Positions 21,243 to 30,316 of a DNA stretch of 64,000 bases are shown piece by piece. The DNA is from Geobacillus kaustophilus (lineage in GTDB: Bacteria > Bacillota > Bacilli > Bacillales > Anoxybacillaceae). The stretch spans positions 1,364,001 through 1,428,000 of the forward strand of contig NZ_JYBP01000003.1 of assembly GCF_000948285.1 (NCBI RefSeq), written 5' to 3'. The translations under genes and the position numbers were made by a program. Numbering within the stretch: the first letter of the stretch is position 1; each line of letters opens with the position of its first letter. The notes under the pieces were generated by a model, which searched no databases, was not told the DNA's origin, and was given only the letters and a program-made list of their open reading frames with translations.

Positions 21243-22133
21243 TTACTCTTTTTCCGCCCCCAACACAATCCCTTTCACAAAAAACTTTTGCACAAACGGA
21301 TAAACAATCAGCATCGGCAAAGCTGCGATGAAGATTTGTGCCGCCTTCACTGTCCGTTCAGATAAGTTTTTCAATGTTTCTGCATCGACGCTCATTTTCG
21401 TAAAATCCTGTTGAACAATAATCGTTTGTAAGAACGTAGATAACGGGTAATGTTTCACATCGGACATATAAATCAACCCATCAAACCATGAGTTCCAATG
21501 AAAAACCATCGTAAAGAGCGAAATCGTCGCAATGGCAGGCACCGAAATCGGCAAATAAATTTTCCAAAAAATCTTGAAATGATTTGCGCCATCCATTAAA
21601 GCGGCCTCTTCAAGCGATTTCGGCACCGAAGTTCGGAAAAAGTTCACAAGCAAAATTAAGTTAAAGGCGCTGACAGCTGGCGGTAAAATCAACGCCCAAA
21701 TCGTATCTGTCAACCCGAGCTTCGTCACCACCATATAAGTCGGAACGAGACCGCCATGGAACAACATCGTAAACACAAAAATCCACATATAGAGTTTCCG
21801 GCCGCGAAAGGCGTCGTCGCTTTTGGACAGCGGATAGGCAGCGCATAACATGACTCCCATGGAAATGACTGTTCCCAATACAACACGCAAAAACGAATTC
21901 CAAAGGGAACGCAAAAAATTTTCATTCCCAATCGTTTTCTCATAAGCGTCCAACGTAAAGTCAACTGGCCACAGTCCGACCAGATTAGCGGTCGCCGCTG
22001 CACTGCCGCTGAATGAGACGGCTAAAATATGTATGAGAGGCAAAAGGCAAAGAACGGCAATGATCGTTAAAAGAGTATAGTTAAACACAGTGAATAGTTT
22101 ATAAGACAAGCTTTTTTGGTAGTGATGATGCAT
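21243..22133 (-). CDS. aguG: ABC transporter permease for aldouronic acids
   Basis: Inner-membrane permease of the CUT1 sugar family, LplC/YtcP type, 296 residues with six hydrophobic segments from about residue 18 to 275. The ATPase-contact loop [21 protein letters not shown] (key E-A-A, D-G and final P) lies near residue 190. It ends with the permease-typical [15 protein letters not shown] at 22133 follows GGGGAGG. It pairs with AguF and the lipoprotein AguE. No ATPase is encoded nearby, so a shared MsmX-like ATPase must serve it. It is followed within 17 bases by aguA. Confidence 0.92.
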   Translation of the reverse strand: MHHHYQKSLSYKLFTVFNYTLLTIIAVLCLLPLIHILAVSFSGSAAATANLVGLWPVDFTLDAYEKTIGNENFLRSLWNSFLRVVLGTVISMGVMLCAAYPLSKSDDAFRGRKLYMWIFVFTMLFHGGLVPTYMVVTKLGLTDTIWALILPPAVSAFNLILLVNFFRTSVPKSLEEAALMDGANHFKIFWKIYLPISVPAIATISLFTMVFHWNSWFDGLIYMSDVKHYPLSTFLQTIIVQQDFTKMSVDAETLKNLSERTVKAAQIFIAALPMLIVYPFVQKFFVKGIVLGAEKE

Positions 22134-22148
22134 AGACCTCCCCTCCCC

Positions 22149-23096
22149 TTAGAAGATTTTATAGTTGGCATACTTATAAGCGAGACGATACCCTGTGACC
22201 ACGAGAATAAAACTGATGACGGATTTAAACAGTCCAACGGCTGTAGCATAACTAAAATCCCCATTCAAAAGGCCGACACGGTAAACATACGTATCGATGA
22301 TATCACCCGTTTTGTAAACAAGCGGATTGTACAAGTTTAAAATTTGATCAAATCCGGCATTTAAAATGTTTCCGAGCGACAACGTTCCAACCACAATGAT
22401 GATCGGCAACATGGAAGGCAATGTGATATAAATTGTTTGTTGCCACCTGTTGGCTCCATCCACGATAGCCGCTTCATACAACGACGGGTTAATTGAAGTA
22501 AGGGCAGCTAAAAATACAATCGTGTTAAATCCGCATTCTTTCCACACATCTGTAACGACAACAACGGTACGAAACCAATCGTTATCTCCGAGAAAGAAAA
22601 TAGGTTCAACCCCGAATACCGACAAAAAACGATTGACAATCCCCCCTTCAGGAGAAAGCATGTCAATCAAAATCCCGCCTAGAATCACCCATGACAAAAA
22701 GTGCGGCAAATACACGATCGTTTGAACCGTCCGCTTAAACTTCATCACGTATACTTCGTTGAGAAGCAACGCAAACGCCAAAGGCACACCGAGGTTAAAG
22801 ATGATTTTTAATGTTGAAATGACCAATGTGTTCCAGATTACTTGACGAGCGTCTTCATATTCAAACATCGTTTTAAAATGCTCGAGACCAACCCAAGGAG
22901 AATGCAAAAAGCCAAGCCAAGGCTCATAATCTTGAAAAGCCATGACCAGTCCTAGCATCGGAACATATTGAAAAATCAACACAATGATGAGGGCAGGAAG
23001 CAACATAACATGCAACTGCCACGTTCCTCTTCTTTTCTGAACTCTCTTTGCTTCCACCGCTGTTGTTTGTCCTTTGACATCGACGGCCGACTGCAT
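22149..23096 (-). CDS. aguF: ABC transporter permease for aldouronic acids
   Basis: Second CUT1 permease, LplB type, 315 residues with a cytoplasmic N-terminus of about 25 residues and six membrane segments. The EAA loop is LYEAAIVDGANRW near residue 205, followed by ITLPSMLPIII. ATG at 23096 has GGAAGGAGGG upstream. It follows aguE after a 110-base gap that holds a hairpin, and precedes aguG by 15 bases. Spacing and family assign it to the import of aldotetraouronic acid. Confidence 0.92.
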   Translation of the reverse strand: MQSAVDVKGQTTAVEAKRVQKRRGTWQLHVMLLPALIIVLIFQYVPMLGLVMAFQDYEPWLGFLHSPWVGLEHFKTMFEYEDARQVIWNTLVISTLKIIFNLGVPLAFALLLNEVYVMKFKRTVQTIVYLPHFLSWVILGGILIDMLSPEGGIVNRFLSVFGVEPIFFLGDNDWFRTVVVVTDVWKECGFNTIVFLAALTSINPSLYEAAIVDGANRWQQTIYITLPSMLPIIIVVGTLSLGNILNAGFDQILNLYNPLVYKTGDIIDTYVYRVGLLNGDFSYATAVGLFKSVISFILVVTGYRLAYKYANYKIF

Positions 23097-23137
23097 ACCC
23101 GTTCCCTCCTTCCGGCGTCATCTCTTGCAAAAAAGCA

Positions 23138-23188
23138 GGTGCGGACATCGATGTAAATTCTCTTTCACTGCTCGCCCCCGTCCGCACC
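23138..23188 (-). other. Hairpin between aguE and aguF
   Basis: A perfect 9-bp stem, GGTGCGGAC (23138-23146) with GTCCGCACC (23180-23188), 33-base loop, 18 bases after the aguE stop. No T run follows, so RNA protection or partial termination is likelier than full termination. Confidence 0.6.
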
Positions 23189-23206
23189 CCACCATCGTTG
23201 AAACCG

Positions 23207-24859
23207 CTACTTTGCTCCTTTTACCGATTGATACCATTCATTCACTTCTTTTGTTATTTCTTCGCCTCCAGATTCTTCCCATTTTTTCACGAAGTCATCG
23301 AATGCACTGAGCGGCGCCCGTCCGTAAATGATGTTGGCAAACGTTTCACGTTCCATTTTCGTCAAAAACTCTCCGCGTTTTTGCATCGTTTTAGTGGGCG
23401 GGCCTGTAAACTCGTTTTCAATGCGGTATTGATTTTGTTGGTTGACGATTGTAGCCGCTTTCATAAACGACTCACCTAAAGATACAATTCGTGTATACTC
23501 ATAGGCGTTTTTCGGCTGACGCTTCGTTGTATACAACTCCTCGACTAGATCATACAGCATGTACGGAACGGTCGGAATGGCTTCCGTAATGAAATAAGCC
23601 CCTGGATCCAATCTTCCTCCTGGAATTTCCTTGTCATCATAAACGGGCTTGCCGTTCTTCATCACATAGTCATAACCTTCCGCCAACCCGTATTTAAAAT
23701 ATTTCGAGTCATTATACACATAGGCGTATGCTTCATCTAAGTATTGGAAGAATTTATCCATATGTTTAAAGTCTTTGCTGAACAAAAACATGCCTGTAAC
23801 CAATCCCTCGCCACGCCGGCCGATTTTGCCATCCGGACCACTCGGCAGTGGGTATGGTTCCACAACGGCTCCTGGATTATTTTTCAACGCATCTGCGATT
23901 GGCCATCCAGCAGCCCAAGGAGGAGCAGAAATGATTCCCGATTTTCCAGCGACAAAGCTTTTGATCGCCGTCTGTTCGTCCAAAATACCAACTTCTTTGT
24001 CCAAGTATCCTTTTTGATACCATTCATTCAGCTTAGCCAACGCTTTTTTCATAGACGGCTGTACCGACCCGTAAACAAGCTTCCCATCTTCGCCTTTTGA
24101 CCATGAACCAGGTTCATAGTTGCCATAAGCACCGAAAATAAAGCTTCCGTCGGCCAACCAAGTCGCCAATCCGTTTTTGCTGGCCAGCGTCAAGCCAATC
24201 GTATCCTTTTTCCCATTGCCGTCAGGGTCTTTGTTGACAAACGCGTCCATGATTTTCTCGAGATCTTCGATTGTTTTAGGCGGCTGAAGACCTAACTTAT
24301 CAAGCCAGTCTTTGCGAATCCAAAGCAAGGAATCGGAACCATTGCCCCCAGAGAACCGTGGAATTCCGTAGCGCTTTCCATCGACAGTCGCCGGATAAAA
24401 CGCTTCCGGAAATTGCTCATAAATCTTTTTCAATCTCGGTGACGCATATTTCTCAATCGCTTCATCGACTGGCATTACTTTTCCAGAACGAATTAAATCA
24501 TTGATCAACTGCCCGTCTGACACTTTAAATACGTCAGGCAGTTTTTGTCCGGATGATAAAGCTAAGCGAATTTTATTATGATACTGTTCATCATTTGGAG
24601 CTGTCCACAACGTTTTCCATTTAATTCCTAACTCTTTTTCTGACCAACGTGTGATAGGATTGTTGTTCAAATCCTCCCCCTCTCGAAATTTCGTATCATC
24701 CTTTAATGTGCGGACAGTTGTAATGGTTACAACGCCATTTTTCTCTTTCGAATCTCCTCCAGATCCACTGGACGAAGAAGATTGGCTGTCTGTACATCCC
24801 GCAAGCATTCCAACCGCCAATGCAGTTGCGGTCAAAGCCGCAAACGCTTTCTTTAGCAT
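23207..24859 (-). CDS. aguE: Aldouronic acid binding lipoprotein of ABC transporter
   Basis: Extracellular substrate-binding lipoprotein of the LplA/YtcQ type, 550 residues. The N-terminus has a lipoprotein signal with lipobox LAGC and Cys22, then a Ser/Gly-rich linker up to about residue 40. Features of the large family follow, such as LPDVFKVSD, FVNKDPDGNGKKDTIGLTL (a calcium-loop-like stretch) and WAAGWPIAD. It captures methylglucuronosyl xylotriose-like oligomers in the T-6 model. It is the first gene of the agu operon, behind a long regulated leader, and a hairpin follows its stop codon, which may raise its level over the permeases. Confidence 0.93.
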   Translation of the reverse strand: MLKKAFAALTATALAVGMLAGCTDSQSSSSSGSGGDSKEKNGVVTITTVRTLKDDTKFREGEDLNNNPITRWSEKELGIKWKTLWTAPNDEQYHNKIRLALSSGQKLPDVFKVSDGQLINDLIRSGKVMPVDEAIEKYASPRLKKIYEQFPEAFYPATVDGKRYGIPRFSGGNGSDSLLWIRKDWLDKLGLQPPKTIEDLEKIMDAFVNKDPDGNGKKDTIGLTLASKNGLATWLADGSFIFGAYGNYEPGSWSKGEDGKLVYGSVQPSMKKALAKLNEWYQKGYLDKEVGILDEQTAIKSFVAGKSGIISAPPWAAGWPIADALKNNPGAVVEPYPLPSGPDGKIGRRGEGLVTGMFLFSKDFKHMDKFFQYLDEAYAYVYNDSKYFKYGLAEGYDYVMKNGKPVYDDKEIPGGRLDPGAYFITEAIPTVPYMLYDLVEELYTTKRQPKNAYEYTRIVSLGESFMKAATIVNQQNQYRIENEFTGPPTKTMQKRGEFLTKMERETFANIIYGRAPLSAFDDFVKKWEESGGEEITKEVNEWYQSVKGAK

Positions 24860-24973
24860 GTTTCTCCCTCCAATCCCATTGTCTCAAAATCCCCCTTGGC
24901 TGCGATCACATTCTTTTTGATAAAGAAAACATAGCGATTCCCTGTCTCAATCCCCCCTTTCAAGGTCTTATTG

Positions 24974-24987
24974 AGAAAGCGATTTCA
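24974..24987. promoter_or_regulatory. cre (CcpA) candidate in the aguE leader
   Basis: AGAAAGCGATTTCA matches 13 of 14 positions of TGWAANCGNTNWCA. It lies about 115 bases before the aguE start and 220 after the predicted start of transcription, where a roadblock mechanism would be expected. Confidence 0.6.
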
Positions 24988-25026
24988 ACCGATCGAAATC
25001 CAACTCCTAACCACTCCACAAACATT

Positions 25027-25038
25027 CTAGTATACTAG
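25027..25038. promoter_or_regulatory. Second UxuR operator in the aguE leader
   Basis: Perfect 12-bp palindrome CTAGTATACTAG, identical to the core of the promoter operator 165 bases upstream on the transcript. Two equal sites at this distance would permit looping. Confidence 0.65.
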
Positions 25039-25115
25039 TTTGAAACGACGCATCCTACAAAATGGCTGTAATGCCTTCCTCATGATTCCAGCCAAACAGA
25101 AGAATGAATTCTTGG

Positions 25116-25148
25116 TTGACATCCCTGTTCATATAGTCAAGATGTCAA
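25116..25148 (-). other. Leader hairpin of the agu operon
   Basis: TTGACATC (25116-25123) and GATGTCAA (25141-25148) form a perfect 8-bp inverted repeat with a 17-base gap inside the long aguE leader. It could be an RNA hairpin or a protein site; no known family is recognised. Confidence 0.4.
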
Positions 25149-25180
25149 TCAGCTTCATGATTTGCCGTTTGCTTTTCTGC

Positions 25181-25205
25181 TACTAGTATAACTAGTATAC
25201 TAGTT
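25181..25205. promoter_or_regulatory. Primary UxuR operator of the agu operon
   Basis: A perfect 16-bp palindrome AACTAGTATACTAGTT (25190-25205) with a further TACTAGTA at 25181-25188, lying at about +3 to +27 of the predicted transcript. This suits repression by UxuR when glucuronate is absent. Confidence 0.7.
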
Positions 25206-25214
25206 ACACCTTCT

Positions 25215-25243
25215 ATTATAATGAAAAGTTCATTTACATTCAA
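25215..25243 (-). promoter_or_regulatory. agu operon promoter (-35 TTGAAT, 17-base spacer, -10 TATAAT)
   Basis: Minus strand TTGAAT (25238-25243) and TATAAT (25215-25220), 17 bases apart. Transcription would start near 25208, giving an aguE leader of about 350 bases with operator, hairpin and cre candidates. Confidence 0.7.
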
Positions 25244-25328
25244 TACTTTTCTGAAATCTTTTAATTATTCACGAAGAGAGGAACCCTTATTTTCTGCTCC
25301 CTCTTCGCCGCGACGTGAAGCAATATCA

Positions 25329-26324
25329 TCAGACACTCACTGCCCGCCAAAAAGCTGGTTTCGGTTTATGCTGTTCATCGAACAAAAGCGGCCAGTTTTT
25401 TCTCCCGTGCACTGGAAAGTTATCGAGCCATGTATGGTCATCAGCAATTCCCCAAAATGTGACACTTTGAATAACATCGCGATACTCCTTAAACAAAGCA
25501 AAAATTTGCCCATACCGCTCTGCCTGCCGCTCGATCATTTCTGACGTTGGAGCTGCCAAATCGGTTCGACGATCGTGAAATTCAAACATGGATACATCGA
25601 GTTCCGTAATATGAAGAACAACACCAAGGGACGCATATCGTTCAATGGCCGCACGAATTTCATCAAGCGACGGGCGAGTCAAACTCCAATGCGCTTGCAT
25701 CCCGATGCCATGAATCGGAATGCCTTTATCACGCAGCGATTTGACAAGTGCAAAAATTTTTTCTCTCTTTTCCGGAAAACATTCATTATAGTCATTGTAA
25801 AAAAGCAGTGCATCTGGGTCAGCTTCATAAGCGTAGAGAAATGCTTGTTCCATAAAATCGTCCCCGATGATTTGTCGCCACTTCGACGGCCTCAACAATT
25901 CGTCTCCTTCGTCGGCTACCGCTTCGTTGATGACATCCCAACAATATATTTTTCCCTTGTATCGCCGTACAACAGTTGAAATGTGACATTTCATCCGCTC
26001 AAGCAACACATCCCGACTGACGAAATGGCCTTGACCATCTTGAAACACCCAATCCGGAGTCTGGTTGTGCCATACAAGTGTGTGCCCTCGAACCGCCATT
26101 CGGTGCGAACAAGCAAAATCCACAATCCGATCCGCTTCCTGAAAGGTAAATTTCCCTTCTTCCGGCTGAAGATGCTCAAACTTCATATGGTTCTCTGCCG
26201 TAATACTGTTGACATGATCGATCAACAACTGTTTTTGCATCTCGATCGTCACAGGATTGACCGCCGCCCCGATGTAGAAATCATTCGCGAATACATCGCG
26301 GAGGGAGGGGAGGGAGCTGTTCAT
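25329..26324 (-). CDS. xynA2: Intracellular GH10 xylanase
   Basis: Cytoplasmic GH10 enzyme of 331 residues without signal peptide; it trims xylo-oligosaccharides after import. Acid/base E134 lies in CWDVINEAVAD and nucleophile E241 in [10 protein letters not shown], the positions of T-6 IXT6. ATG at 26324 gives the length I recall. An ATG two codons earlier (26330) overlaps the stop of xynB2 as ATGA and has an equally good GGAGG spacing, so the true start could be either. The frame is open 43 codons further inside xynB2, which is ignored. It is the last gene of the mutarotase-deacetylase-xynB2-xynA2 operon. It is a distant paralogue of the secreted XynA. Confidence 0.95.
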   Translation of the reverse strand: MNSSLPSLRDVFANDFYIGAAVNPVTIEMQKQLLIDHVNSITAENHMKFEHLQPEEGKFTFQEADRIVDFACSHRMAVRGHTLVWHNQTPDWVFQDGQGHFVSRDVLLERMKCHISTVVRRYKGKIYCWDVINEAVADEGDELLRPSKWRQIIGDDFMEQAFLYAYEADPDALLFYNDYNECFPEKREKIFALVKSLRDKGIPIHGIGMQAHWSLTRPSLDEIRAAIERYASLGVVLHITELDVSMFEFHDRRTDLAAPTSEMIERQAERYGQIFALFKEYRDVIQSVTFWGIADDHTWLDNFPVHGRKNWPLLFDEQHKPKPAFWRAVSV

Positions 26325-26326
26325 CT

Positions 26327-28444
26327 TCATTCCCCCTCCTCCAACCATAAAATGCTCGTCACGCCGCGCGGGTAGTATTTGCTGCCGCTGATTTCGCCAG
26401 CGATAATTTGGTCGCTCCAACTCCAAATGGAGAGCGTCGGATGCGTGAGCCACGCAACATGAGCCGCATCAGCTCGTTTTCCTTGTTCATCCCATTCCCA
26501 CCCTAAAATGCGGCGGGCAATAAACTGGCATAAGTAAATTTTGCTCAACCACGAGTTGTTGCTTGTCGAGGAAATTTTCCATCCCCCGTCCGGGAATAGG
26601 CAAATTCCTTCCCGCAACACATATTGCAAATGTTGTCGCAGTGCACGAATATAGTCTCCAAAACGTCCGTCTTCTCTTAACGCCTCATGGCAGTTCGTAA
26701 AGTAAGGAAACACAAGCCCCTCAATAGCCGGAATGATTTTCGAGTCATTTCCTTCTCCCATCACGGCTGGGATATACCCGTCCTCCGTCACGTGACTGAC
26801 AATCGTCGCGGCGCATTTTTCCGCCTGCTCCCTTGCCAATGCAGCCAGTTCTTCTTTGCCGACATCGCGGAACAACTTTTCAAGTGCCACATAGGCAGCC
26901 CAACATTTTCCTGCCAAATATAAATTGTTGCGCGCCTGGCCAAGAGAAACATCCAAACTATCATACGTTGTGATTTCCGCTCCACCCATGGTGCGGGTGC
27001 TGTCAAGCCCCATCACGCCGTTCCGCTTTTCTGGATCCGGATGATCGCGGCGCACCATGCTTTCGAGACATTGTTCCAAGATCGTAAGCCGCCGGTCGCG
27101 CCATGCCCAGTCTTTCGTTTGTTCGATGTATACCGCCGCGCAAAGCACCCAGTTGACGAGCTGTTCGTGCGTCATATGTGAAAAGCAACCGCTGATCCCG
27201 TATAGCTCATATGACGAGTAATGCGGGCGTGAGAACGTGTTGGCGACTCCCATATCGTGAGTGAAGCTGATGCCGCCGGGATATTCCGTCTCATCTCCTG
27301 GGAAACGGACACGATCCTCATAGCTGTAGCGCTCGACATAGAAGTCAAGCACATTTTTCACCGTCCACGGATTCATTTTCAATTCAAAAAAGAGCTGGTC
27401 GACGGTGAGATCAAACGTATTCATCATCCGGTACTCGCCTTCATTGACGACCCAAATCGGCTTTCCTTCATGCTCAAGCAGCTGTGTATTGCCATAGTAG
27501 CTGCGGATCGCGTGCGCCATCATAAACTTTTGATCATCGGAGAGCCATTCTTTTTCAATGAGTTCATTCGAACGGAACGCCTGCTCCTTTAACACCTCGG
27601 CCTGCTCTAACGCATAAAGACCGACTTCTTCGATATTACGGAAGAAACGGGTGTAAAAATAAGAGGCATCCATTCCCGCCGTCACACAACCTCCACGATA
27701 GAAGCAAACAGCAAATTGATACGTTTTCTTTTCTCCCGCCGGCACATCCGCAATTAATGCACCGACTTTCCCGAGCCCAAACGTCCAGTTTTCTTCGAGA
27801 GTCGCCGTTAAGATATCCTCCATGCTAAAATGCAGCGCTGAGCGAACGCCCTCGTCCTTGGATGCAATGCCCAAAATCCGCCCTTGACCGACCCCGCGCA
27901 GCTGCGGGCATGTATCATCGATCCGCCGCATCGAGGTATACGGGTCAGTGCCTTCGAATCCGAAAAACGCCCGTCGTGTTCTTGTTCCGTTCGTATTATC
28001 GATCGTCATCTCAACAATGACAGCTGGGACCAACGCCAGCTTAAGCTCTTCCTCGGAGGCCGTTTCCGGATCTGGTACGGCCTTCACCGGTGAATAAATG
28101 GTCAACGTCAAGTCCCCGGCTTTCCATGTATCCGTCGCAACGCGAAATTCGCGTTCGATCCGCTCTTTCGCAAATGGAATCAGGATGTTTGGTTTTTGCG
28201 GATTCGGATCAGGATTTTCAATGTCATATCGTTTGCTTTCATCCTCGCCTGCTGTTTCCGCGAATGGAAGGATATGATACAGCCCCGGCTCATGCGGCGA
28301 CTCAACGCCAATAAAGACATTTTGCCGTGGCGGTCGGGCAAGTTCCAAATCTAGTCCTCCGCTTTTTCCTGGGAATCCTAGCGTAAAGCTGGCAAACGCC
28401 CCAACCGGCGAGTGATGGGCGTTGAAAAATACATTGGTTGGCAT
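26327..28444 (-). CDS. xynB2: GH52 beta-D-xylosidase
   Basis: Retaining xylosidase of family GH52, cytoplasmic, 705 residues as in T-6 XynB2. The N-terminal beta-sandwich spans about 1-260 and a helical barrel about 290-700. Nucleophile E335 is in VVNEGEYRM and acid/base D495 in TYDSLDVS, both at the expected positions. ATG at 28444 gives the N-terminus PTNVFFNAHHSPVGAF; the frame opens 14 codons earlier without a better site. It lies 72 bases after the deacetylase gene and is coupled to xynA2. GH52 is a small family found mainly in Geobacillus and relatives. Confidence 0.97.
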   Translation of the reverse strand: MPTNVFFNAHHSPVGAFASFTLGFPGKSGGLDLELARPPRQNVFIGVESPHEPGLYHILPFAETAGEDESKRYDIENPDPNPQKPNILIPFAKERIEREFRVATDTWKAGDLTLTIYSPVKAVPDPETASEEELKLALVPAVIVEMTIDNTNGTRTRRAFFGFEGTDPYTSMRRIDDTCPQLRGVGQGRILGIASKDEGVRSALHFSMEDILTATLEENWTFGLGKVGALIADVPAGEKKTYQFAVCFYRGGCVTAGMDASYFYTRFFRNIEEVGLYALEQAEVLKEQAFRSNELIEKEWLSDDQKFMMAHAIRSYYGNTQLLEHEGKPIWVVNEGEYRMMNTFDLTVDQLFFELKMNPWTVKNVLDFYVERYSYEDRVRFPGDETEYPGGISFTHDMGVANTFSRPHYSSYELYGISGCFSHMTHEQLVNWVLCAAVYIEQTKDWAWRDRRLTILEQCLESMVRRDHPDPEKRNGVMGLDSTRTMGGAEITTYDSLDVSLGQARNNLYLAGKCWAAYVALEKLFRDVGKEELAALAREQAEKCAATIVSHVTEDGYIPAVMGEGNDSKIIPAIEGLVFPYFTNCHEALREDGRFGDYIRALRQHLQYVLREGICLFPDGGWKISSTSNNSWLSKIYLCQFIARRILGWEWDEQGKRADAAHVAWLTHPTLSIWSWSDQIIAGEISGSKYYPRGVTSILWLEEGE

Positions 28445-28516
28445 GAATAGCTCACTCTCCCCTTTTCTTACTATGCATGCGATCAATCATCAGAGCATCA
28501 GAGAACTGCTACTTTT

Positions 28517-29131
28517 TCATCTGCTTCCAGCTTGCAGCTCCAACAATTCGCTGACCGTGACCAATTTGTAACCTTGCGAATACAATTCGGATACGAGTAT
28601 ATTGACAGCCTCGATCGTTTGTGAACGATCTCCGAATCCGTCATGAAAGAGCAAGATGCTCCCGTTTTTTATATGGGGGCGACTCTTCCGAACAATATAA
28701 TCAACTCCTGGTTGTTCCCAGTCTCGGGCATCCGTATTGAGCGCACCGATCATTTGGTAGCCGAAATGGTTGCACATCGAAACAACAGTTGCATTGTAGT
28801 CAAGATAAGGAGGACGGAAAATCGCAGCCTTCACTCCAGTCATCTCGGTAATGATGACATCCATCCACTCCATTTCTCTCAAAGCCTCATCTTCCGTTAG
28901 AGAAGTGAGGTTAGCGTGAGAATACGTATGATTGCCAATTTCATGCCCTTGCGCCTTGACCGCCTTTACAACTTCCGGATGCTTCTCCATCTGGCTTCCG
29001 ATCATAAAAAAGGTCGCCTTTCCAGATACTTCCTCCAATATCTCCAATACGTTCAATGTATAAACCGGATTCGGTCCATCATCAAACGTCAGGGCGACCA
29101 ATTTGTGCGGCGTCTCTACATGTTCAATCAT
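28517..29131 (-). CDS. Cytoplasmic polysaccharide deacetylase (CE4/NodB-like)
   Basis: Metal-dependent deacetylase of 204 residues. All NodB motifs are present: TFDDGPN (catalytic Asp and metal Asp), HEIGNHTYSHANL (metal His pair), RPPYLDYN, DARDWEQPG and LLFHDGFGD. There is no signal peptide or membrane anchor, unlike peptidoglycan deacetylases, and it is encoded between the mutarotase and the GH52 xylosidase. This suggests deacetylation of imported xylo-oligosaccharides next to Axe2. ATG at 29131 is chosen; a TTG at 29158 would overlap the mutarotase stop by 4 bases, and GGAGG lies 12 bases before the ATG, so the start is not certain. Substrate is inferred from context. Confidence 0.85.
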   Translation of the reverse strand: MIEHVETPHKLVALTFDDGPNPVYTLNVLEILEEVSGKATFFMIGSQMEKHPEVVKAVKAQGHEIGNHTYSHANLTSLTEDEALREMEWMDVIITEMTGVKAAIFRPPYLDYNATVVSMCNHFGYQMIGALNTDARDWEQPGVDYIVRKSRPHIKNGSILLFHDGFGDRSQTIEAVNILVSELYSQGYKLVTVSELLELQAGSR

Positions 29132-29154
29132 TCCTCTATCTTTCCTCCATTGAT

Positions 29155-30201
29155 TCAAATGATGCCAAATCGATAGACCGTCGTTGATGCTCGCTCTTGG
29201 CCAGCCGGCAATACGATCGACGGAAACTGCGGATGATGGATCGCATCCGGCAGCCCTTGCGTTTCCAGGCAGATGCCTAAATATTTCCGCGACGACACGC
29301 CGCCTAGATCCAACCCTTCCGGCAGCTGGTTCGATGTATACACCACCACGCCGACTTCGTCCGTCTCCACCGTCAACACTCGCCCGCTCTTCGGGTCGGA
29401 AAGCACAATCTCTTTGTCATGATGCCGATCGAGCCAAAACGGATGGTCATAACCCCCGCCGACGAGTTCAATTTGCGGATGCCCGGATTCGACCGCCTCC
29501 CGGATCACCTTTCCTTGCCGCAAGTCAAACGGCGTACCAGCGACATCCAAGATGCGGCCCGTCGGAATCAGCTCCTCATTCAACTCGAGCACGCGCGAGC
29601 TTTGGATTGTCAGCGTGTGGTCCAATATATCGCGCTTGCCGTTGCCGCTTAGGTTGAAATACGTATGGTTCGTCAAATTGACGAGCGTCGTTTTGTCCGA
29701 ACGAGCCCGGTGTGTGACGATCCATTCGTTGTCATTGTTCAGCCAATATTCCACTTGAACATGAACCGTTCCCGGGTACCCTTCCTCCCCGTCTGGGCTT
29801 GTGTACGAAAAGACGACCCCCACCGCATCGTCGCGCTGAACGGGCTCGGCCTGCCAAAGCACACGATGGAATCCGTTCGGTCCGCCGTGCAAGTGGTTGT
29901 TGTGTTCGTTTTTCGCCAACCGGTACGTGACGCCCTCAAGCTCAAAGCTCGCCCCGCGAATGCGCCCCGCCACCCGGCCGATCACGGCGCCGAAATAAGG
30001 GGCGTTCTCAACATACGGTTCAAATCGTCCAAACCCGAGCACGACATTTTCGATGTTGCCGTTCCGGTCGGGAACGCGGAGGTCCGTCACGATGCATCCG
30101 TAGTTTGTCGCCGACAGTTCCATGCCGCGGTCGTTTGTCAACGTAAATAAAAGAACTTCTTTTCCGTTGAAACGAGACCATGTTTCTTTCCTAATCCGCA
30201 A
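29155..30201 (-). CDS. Aldose 1-epimerase (mutarotase) of the xylan operon
   Basis: Interconverts anomers of an aldose, here probably xylose or xylo-oligomers. It has 348 residues of the GalM fold. Visible are GAVIGRVAGRI, NNHLHGGPNGFHRVLW (active His), NLTNHTYFNLSG (second His), GGYDHPFW (Asp) and ICLETQGLPDA (catalytic Glu). The start is TTG at 30201 with GGAG upstream; alignment with the paralogue at 40259-41311 supports this start. The two proteins are about 90 per cent identical after the first 25 residues. It is the first gene of a four-gene operon with its own promoter and XylR-type operator. I recall no agreed symbol. Confidence 0.9.
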   Translation of the reverse strand: MRIRKETWSRFNGKEVLLFTLTNDRGMELSATNYGCIVTDLRVPDRNGNIENVVLGFGRFEPYVENAPYFGAVIGRVAGRIRGASFELEGVTYRLAKNEHNNHLHGGPNGFHRVLWQAEPVQRDDAVGVVFSYTSPDGEEGYPGTVHVQVEYWLNNDNEWIVTHRARSDKTTLVNLTNHTYFNLSGNGKRDILDHTLTIQSSRVLELNEELIPTGRILDVAGTPFDLRQGKVIREAVESGHPQIELVGGGYDHPFWLDRHHDKEIVLSDPKSGRVLTVETDEVGVVVYTSNQLPEGLDLGGVSSRKYLGICLETQGLPDAIHHPQFPSIVLPAGQERASTTVYRFGII

Positions 30202-30251
30202 CCTCTCTCCCCCTCTCCAACGATGGAAAAAGCAACGATTTGATCATTTTC

Positions 30252-30280
30252 ATCATACTATATTTCATTTAGTTTGTATA
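30252..30280 (-). promoter_or_regulatory. Promoter of the mutarotase-xynB2-xynA2 operon
   Basis: Minus strand TATACA (30275-30280), 17 bases, TATGAT (30252-30257), about 50 bases before the TTG start. The -35 is inside the XylR-type element, as in xylA, xynA and xynD. Confidence 0.55.
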
Positions 30281-30298
30281 TAACACAAACAAACTTAA
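30269..30298 (-). promoter_or_regulatory. XylR-type operator before the mutarotase-xynB2-xynA2 operon
   Basis: The most symmetric of the four elements: TTAGTTTGT at the left and ACAAAC-AAACTTAA at the right. It resembles the B. subtilis XylR operator closely and covers the -35 box. Confidence 0.7.
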
Positions 30299-30316
30299 CC
30301 CCAATCACATATGACA

